Shown piece after piece: positions 58,143 to 64,000 of a stretch of DNA of 64,000 bases. Origin of the DNA: Gossypium raimondii (Eukaryota; Streptophyta; Magnoliopsida; Malvales; Malvaceae); the NCBI RefSeq assembly GCF_025698545.1, contig NC_068567.1:60207371-60271370 (forward strand), in the 5' to 3' direction. The notes below the pieces were generated by a model. The model saw only the letters and a list, made by a program, of their open reading frames with translations. It searched no databases and was not told the DNA's origin. The position numbers were made by a program, and so were the translations under genes. How positions within the stretch are numbered: position 1 is the first letter of the stretch; every line of letters begins with the position of its first letter.

Positions 58143-59436
58143 CATGTTTTTTTTCCCCAAGTTTTAGAATCTGTAATAATTGATGATCATAATTCATAAT
58201 CCAACCTCAAGTCAACTTCAATTAAGAGTATAATAATGTAGAAAACGTAATGACATTTACAGTTTAGTTTGTTTCCTGACAAAATTCCTTACAATTAACT
58301 ACCAACCTGCAATTTTTTAAATGCAAACATTTTAATCTAATTTCATACAGCTAATCTTCTCATCATCGGTGAAAAAATTCAATCAAAACGAAGTTCCAAA
58401 AAAATTGTTTCTAACATAATATATCAATAAATTATAAAAGGTTAGCTTAACCCTAGGCTCCAACAGGTTCCCAAAAAAAAAAAAAAAGATCAGAGAATTT
58501 CAATAGAACTCTGAAAATAAATCGGTGAAATTGTACTTACGGTTGAGCAAAAATCATCTGCATACCAGGCAACATGTATGCGATTACCGTTTAGTTTTTG
58601 AGGATTTCGCGGTTTTTCGATAGGGTAAATTTCCGGTGTCTTTCCCGTTCAGTTCCGTAGCTGGCTTTTTGCCTAAACCGGAGGGACAGAGAAAGGGTCA
58701 TGCGAAATGTGAAGGGTGACTGAAAAGTGAATGGATTTTGGTGTCAAAGGTGAAACATTCCTTTTGGCGGTTAAGTTCATATTTTTTAAAAATAAATACC
58801 ACAAGTTTTTCACTTTAATAAATTTTACTTTTTTATCGATTAAATCTTAATTCAATTCACTTGAACATTATTACCAATGTATAAAAATGTGTGAGTTGAG
58901 AAAAAGCTACGAGTAATTTTAAATATTGTATAAAAAGAATAAATATAATCAAAACTTATAACGAAAGTATTCAAAAAAAAGATTATTTAAAGAGTAATTA
59001 TTCATTGACTAATTGATGATGAAATATAACTCTTATTTAAAAGTTGAGTTAAAAATTAGTTTAAAGATAAAGTCAAATTAATAAAAGATGTAAACTATAA
59101 AAACTAAATTTCAAATTATACCATATAATAATATGTATTATTTAAAAAAAAAATTAAATCATATTCCTATAAAAAGGGATATGCATGACTGCCTACGAAT
59201 GGAACTAAAAATGCATCGAAATCCTTCGTTTGTAAGAAACCACTAATATCTGTACACAAAAAGGATAAAACAAATTTATGTCCTCACTCACTCACTCGCC
59301 CACCAAACAAATATATATAATACTTATGATTCGAACCAAGTTGGAAAATTAAGACAATGGTGTCATTCAGACATTGAGAAACCCTGTTAAGCAGACAGCA
59401 AAGTCATGTATTGGACCACCATGGATGAAAGATGCT
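58143..59436. other. Intergenic DNA between tRNA-Pro (TGG) and the ARL8 gene
   Basis: AT-rich with no gene. 58850-58935 resembles a worn SINE 3' part (TTGAACATTATTACCAATGT and TTTTAAATATTGTATAAAAA words). The last few hundred bases are probably the ARL8 3' UTR. Confidence 0.4.
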
Positions 59437-62400
59437 TCAATTCTTTGACTTTGAATGCTTCACCAGCCAATCGATCACTGTATCGATGTTGGTAGAGTTC
59501 TTGCATGAGATCATATAGCAACAAACCTCTCTATCTGTAATGGATTTCAGCCCCCTGCATTATCGAAAATTCACATTGTAAAGCAATAATTAATAACATA
59601 AATGGGGTCACATTAACAGTTTCGGCTGGCAATAATTTTGACAACTGGTTATGTCAGGCTACGGCCATACTTTTAACTCTAAACTTACATTTGCTCTGTC
59701 AAATTCTCCTTAGACAAGGCTTCAGATTTGTCAATCTTGTTTCCGAGAACCAGTAGGGGAATACCACTTAATGAGGGTTTACTTAACAGGTCATGGAGTT
59801 CTCTTCTCGAGACAGATAAGTTATCATTATCGGCAGCGTCCACGACATATCTGTAAATTGCAGAAAATCATGGTTAGAATTAGTTGAACATCATTAAGAA
59901 GACAACATACTGGTGAAAACTTTACGTGCAGAAGGTAATAAGACAGATATCGTATATCAATGTATACTTCCCACATGAGTAATTTGCAAGTCTCACAAAG
60001 CAAAATGCTACCTTAAATCTGTAGGAATTTAAGACAAACGGTAGCTGAAAGGAAATTATAAGAACGGGTGGTGTCGAGTGATGAGGCAGCCAATTGTGTG
60101 TAAAGATATATTTGTCGAATGTAAAGATCCAAATCATATCCCACAATTCTGTGTTATATAGATCCTTCCCTACTTCTTATTGCCCTCAATTATACATTCA
60201 GATATATTGTAAATTTACACCAGCACTACAACAGTACATGCATGACTACAACTTTTGGACTTTGCCTTTCCTGCCTAACAATTGTTCATAAATGCAGATA
60301 AGGGAAGTCAAGATATAAGAACAGACTTAGTTGAACACTAGAAATAAGATGGACAGAGGACATTGTTTATGTAGAGGTTATTTTTAAGAAATAAAGTTAA
60401 TGCAAGCCCAATAATAAGATGGACAAAGAACATTGTTTACATAGAGGCTTCTTTTTAAGAAAATAAAATTAGTTCAAATCCAGCAATAAGATGGAGGTGG
60501 AAATTAGGATGTGAAAATATATCAATCAACAAAGGGAACTTTTTATTGTAATTTCCAATAGAATGCCATCCATGGAAGACAAATATCTTTAGTCAGAAAA
60601 CAAACAAACGGCTTTTGTTTCTAGGAATCTAGAGTCTAATATTCTTTGATATGTAGTATGCATAGCGTACTCTCAAAACAATGATAATAATTATGCAGAA
60701 CAATTTTCTGTGAATAAAGGCACATATATCATAAAAACACTAAACGGTGTAAGAGGTTCCAAGGTCATCCAATAAAGATAAATGTGGTAGCTAAGAAAGT
60801 ACGAATAACATACACAATAGCTGAAACAGCACGGCAGTATCTCTCCCACATACTTCGAAACCTTGGTTGACCCCCAAGATCCCATAACTTTATAGTGACA
60901 TTTCCTTTTGTTACCTTCCTCATATTAAATCCTACCTGCAAACAGATGAGATGTCATGAAAATAAAAAGGAACAAAACCCACCAAAACAAAAACTTATTG
61001 AGTGCAAATGACAAACTTCTCAAGAATGAATGTTGGTATAGGCTCTTTCCCATATGACTTACCGTTGGTATCATATCTTCACTATATCCACCGGTCTGAC
61101 AAAGAAGTCCAGTTGTCAGAACAAGCTAAAAGAATAGGATACTAACAAACAAAACACAGTTATGACTGATCTAGATATTCACTTACTGCAATGACATTAA
61201 CTAGGGACGTTTTTCCAGCATTCTGGAGGCCTATTAACGATAGCTCCATTTCTTGCTTGAAGAAGAGACTACAAGAAAAGAGAAAGAAAATAAGAAAGGA
61301 CAACGGCAAATTTAACCCAAATATAATTGATTAGTATGTAAAAGGGAAGGCCAATCAGAAACATGCATCAAGAGCTCTCATAAACTTGTAAGGTGTTCCC
61401 TGGATATACATAAAAACATGCAAAAAAGTAAAATGGTCAGAAGAAACAGGATAAATTTTGGGCTGCCTCAGCCAATCACACCCCACCTCTCCCAAAAAGA
61501 TAATTAATAACTAAACAACCCTCTTGCCAGACCCACCAGCAACAACTAAAGCCTTCCCTTTGTCACCCTAGGTCACAATTCCTAGTACATGACAGACACT
61601 GATCTTTGACAGTCTGCTAATTTGGACTAGAGAAGAAAAAACAACAGAGGAGAATGAAATGATGCTGTAGTAGTTTATTATCCCGTTGAAGAAAACCATA
61701 TAATGTAAAACCAGCTATGCCTCAATCAAGAACTAATCCTCAAGAACCCTGTCATTGACTAATTCTCCTAATTGATTATTGTTCATATCAACAATATCAT
61801 CATTAATACCAGACCATAACCCCTATGGTCACCAACTAGACAATCTCAATATGACAAGCCATCCTTATCTCAAGTACTTCAGCAAGATAACCCTCCCTTG
61901 TCAGCACCAGCTGAATTATCACTTTCCCAACTGCAATACCCAAAAAACTGGAACTCACACTACAATGGACATAATTTGCTTAGATTACAGCAAAAGGACA
62001 CATGTATGTTATTCCAGTATTCAAAACACCCAAGCACCTAGAGCATAAATGTCAAAAAAAAGAAGAAGGAAGATATTTTCCTAGCTATCTTTCAAAAGCA
62101 ACCAAACCAAGCACCTCAACACAATGGTTAACAAAACCTTGTAGCTAGCTAGGCAACTGTGTCTATAATCAATTAAAACTAGCCATCAAGCAATTAATAT
62201 CTAAACAATAGCTTAAAATTTCAAATCTAGTCTACAATCACAGCCATACAAAAGCATGTTTAACTTATGCATATTAATAATGTAATTAACAAAGTTTCTT
62301 AAAAGGCAATTATCACATTGCATATAAAAAGAATGCATTGTTTTATCATTCAAAAATAGCTGCATTAAAGGGAAGGAAATCCAACAAGAAACAAAAACAA

Positions 62401-62693
62401 TAAATTCCACTTTCAAATCCAATAAACAAAAACAACCAACAAGACAGATATTCCACACTTCTATATGCTTAATCCAATCAATTAAAATATTATGTGTGAA
62501 ATTCAATAAAAATATATTGATCGTTGAGCAAATGGCTTTTTTTCCTGGATTCGAGAAAGTAAAAAAGGAGAAAAACGGAAGAAACGAATAAAGTGAAAAA
62601 AAAAATATAAAGAATCTATATTTTCTCAGTAACCAAACAAGGAAGAGAAACTTACCTTCGAAGCCAATTGAGAAAAGCTTCCCATAATCCCAT
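59437..62693 (-). CDS. ARL8: ARL8 ADP-ribosylation factor-like GTPase (6 exons)
   Basis: Small Arf-like GTPase; family members act on lysosome/vacuole and endosome membranes, and plant ARL8 is also a host factor for tobamovirus replication. Minus-strand exons: 62693-62656, 61268-61187, 61095-61063, 60935-60814, 59850-59689, 59554-59437; joined 555 nt, 184 aa, the family's exact length. G1 is GLQNAGKT (26-33), switch I has IPTVGFN (T51), G3 is WDLGGQ (69-74), G4 is NKID (129-132) and G5 contains SCK (162-164). The N-terminus [20 protein letters not shown] is the amphipathic helix that replaces Arf myristoylation in ARL8. Exon 1 is only 38 bases and exon 3 only 33. Exon 4 ends after GT of a Val codon at a GTATGT donor. 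Intron 1 is about 1.4 kb. All key residues are present, so it should be functional. Confidence 0.95.
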
Positions 62694-62727
62694 CTTTCCT
62701 TTCGAATGAGAAAAAAATTCAAGAAAA

Positions 62728-62736
62728 TTAGGGTTT
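62728..62736 (-). promoter_or_regulatory. Telobox in the ARL8 5' region
   Basis: On the coding strand AAACCCTAA about 35 bases before the start codon, a usual position for a telobox in plant housekeeping genes and a possible target of TRB proteins. Confidence 0.5.
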
Positions 62737-62759
62737 CGACTTTGAGCTGCTAAGATCCG

Positions 62760-63489
62760 TCGAAAAGAACATTAAATAAAAATTATTCGCTTTTTTTTAC
62801 AATGATTGAATTCCCTCGCTATTTAAAATCAGGGAAATATATAATGATAAAAATATATAAATAAACCACGAAAAAAAACAGAATGTTCCCTCGCTGGTTT
62901 TCACGCGCAAAAAAGGGAGAGTGTAGAATTTAAGCCAATCGTGAAGGTTTCTGTTGTATATTTGGCGATATCTGTGTGGTGCGTGATGTTCACGCATAAT
63001 ACGGAGATTGAATTATGAGTTACAAGATAAAACAAAAGTACTTTTGGGTAGGAGTAAAACGACGCCGTATGAGTGGCAGTGATTTCTTCGAATTAAAACA
63101 CTACAATCCAGCTCTTTTAGTTGCAATCTCCAGGTTCTATCGGATAACTTTTAAATATATTTTCCATTTTTAAAGATACGTAGCAAGCCACGTCACTTGA
63201 TGATAAACTTAAATTACGAATATTTAAGTAAAATATTTTTGGTAAAATATTAAATAAATAATATCAAAAAACAATAATGATCCGAATATATAATTTCAAT
63301 CCAATTCCAACTCTTTTATTATTATTATTACTGGTAAAATTATATTCAATTAGGATTCATGATCGCATTAATTTTGAAATCCAATTTTATCGGAATATGA
63401 GTTCAAAAGAAAAGGAAAAAATTAAATTTTATATTTTCGTTGCTAAATTGGATTAATTTTTAAGGTTAGAGAGAAGATTTTCTGTATCT
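62760..63489. other. ARL8 promoter side, no gene seen
   Basis: Contains AAACGACGCCG near 63058-63068 and generally AT-rich DNA. I could not fix a TATA box. Confidence 0.35.
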
Positions 63490-63810
63490 CTTTTTAATTA
63501 TTTGATGATATTTTAATAATCTTTTCTATGTCACTAGCACATAATTTTAATTTTTTTTAATCTAAATCTCAAACTCTGAACCTAAACCCTAAACTCGAAC
63601 CTAAACATTGAACCCAAGTTCGAAGTCTTGAAGCAAACTCAAATCTTGAAGCCTAAACCTTAAACCAAAATATTAAGTTTAGAGTTCAGGGTTTAAAATT
63701 CGAGTTCGGAATTCAAAGTTTAGGTTAAAAAATACTAAAATTATGTATCAATGATATGAAAAAATTATTAAAAAATTAAAAAAATTTCAGAATTACGTGG
63801 TGGGCTTGTT
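63490..63810. mobile_element. Foldback (long inverted repeat) element
   Basis: Left arm from about 63490 (TTAATTATTTGATGATATTT ... CATAATTTTAATTTTTTTAA ... CTGAACCTAAACCCTAAACT) pairs with the right arm to about 63810 (TTCAGGGTTTAAAATTCG ... TTTAGGTTAAAAAATACTAA). Arms about 130-150 bp with mismatches and a short centre. CCTAAACCC words are part of the arms, not a telomere. Confidence 0.6.
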
Positions 63811-64000
63811 CATATAATCTTTTCTCTTTTAAGGTTAAACAATACCATATATATTTTTAATTTATTCTTTTTGTCAAGGTATATTTTCAGCTTCTAGATA
63901 ATTTTTAAAAAAATTTCTATCTTACCCCACTTTTTGTAATCCCATCCGTCGTAAATAATATTTTTATTTTCAATATATTTTAATAGTAAAATAATTTTAT

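Noticed and set aside
62213-62722. 169-codon minus-strand frame rich in Phe and Leu
   Set aside because: Falls across ARL8 exon 1 and intron 1 in a reading frame different from the exon; T-rich intron composition gives Phe/Leu.
63580-63665. Interstitial telomere repeat
   Set aside because: CCTAAACCCTAAAC words occur but are not in a regular 7-base array, and they pair with a matching arm 80-100 bases on, so they belong to a foldback element.
1-64000. CRISPR array, bacterial operon or novel defence system
   Set aside because: Introns, plant gene families and transposon content show nuclear plant DNA; the short tandem arrays have no regular spacer structure.

Overview
The window is plant nuclear DNA: very AT-rich, with GT-AG introns, TATA boxes, telobox and G-box promoter motifs, and plant-only families (D-type cyclin, NAT transporter, TRB factor, two-LIM protein, type-2 lipid transfer protein). 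The repeats and the protein sequences fit a malvid eudicot, and cotton (Gossypium) is my best guess. That is an inference from memory, not a search.

Layout. (1) 1-5.4 kb: intergenic repeats, then a complete five-exon D1-type cyclin gene on the minus strand. (2) 5.4-25 kb: a repeat sink around four head-to-tail copies of a type-2 nsLTP gene, all on the minus strand. The two at 20.6 and 22.7 kb are intact. The two at 11.7 and 13.1 kb are dead. The 13 kb copy was cut apart by three independent insertions, one hAT-type non-autonomous element and two long solo LTRs, each with a readable target duplication. (3) 26.7-29.8 kb: a complete 14-exon nucleobase-ascorbate transporter gene of the NAT4 type. 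(4) 30-42.7 kb: no host gene found, only small DNA transposons (hAT-like, Tourist-like), tRNA-derived SINEs, RNase H relics of LINEs and tandem repeats. (5) 43.1-50.2 kb: a three-exon CYSTM tail-anchored peptide gene and a complete six-exon TRB1-type telomere-repeat-binding gene. (6) 51.1-52.1 kb: a LINE 3' relic. (7) 53.3-54.6 kb: a four-exon WLIM1-type gene. (8) 56.6-58.1 kb: three tRNA-Pro genes, each with a different anticodon (CGG, AGG, TGG). (9) 59.4-62.7 kb: a complete six-exon ARL8 small-GTPase gene, then a foldback element near the right edge.

The genes do not form one pathway. The strongest contextual signals are the NAT4-TRB1 neighbourhood, which as I recall are adjacent loci in Arabidopsis (AT1G49960/AT1G49950), the tandem nsLTP array with its layered insertions, the complete tRNA-Pro isoacceptor cluster, and two telobox motifs just upstream of the gene for a telobox-binding protein. 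I did not find an undescribed defence or mobile system. The novelty here is in the nested repeat structure. All exon models were read by hand from splice signals and keep one open frame end to end.
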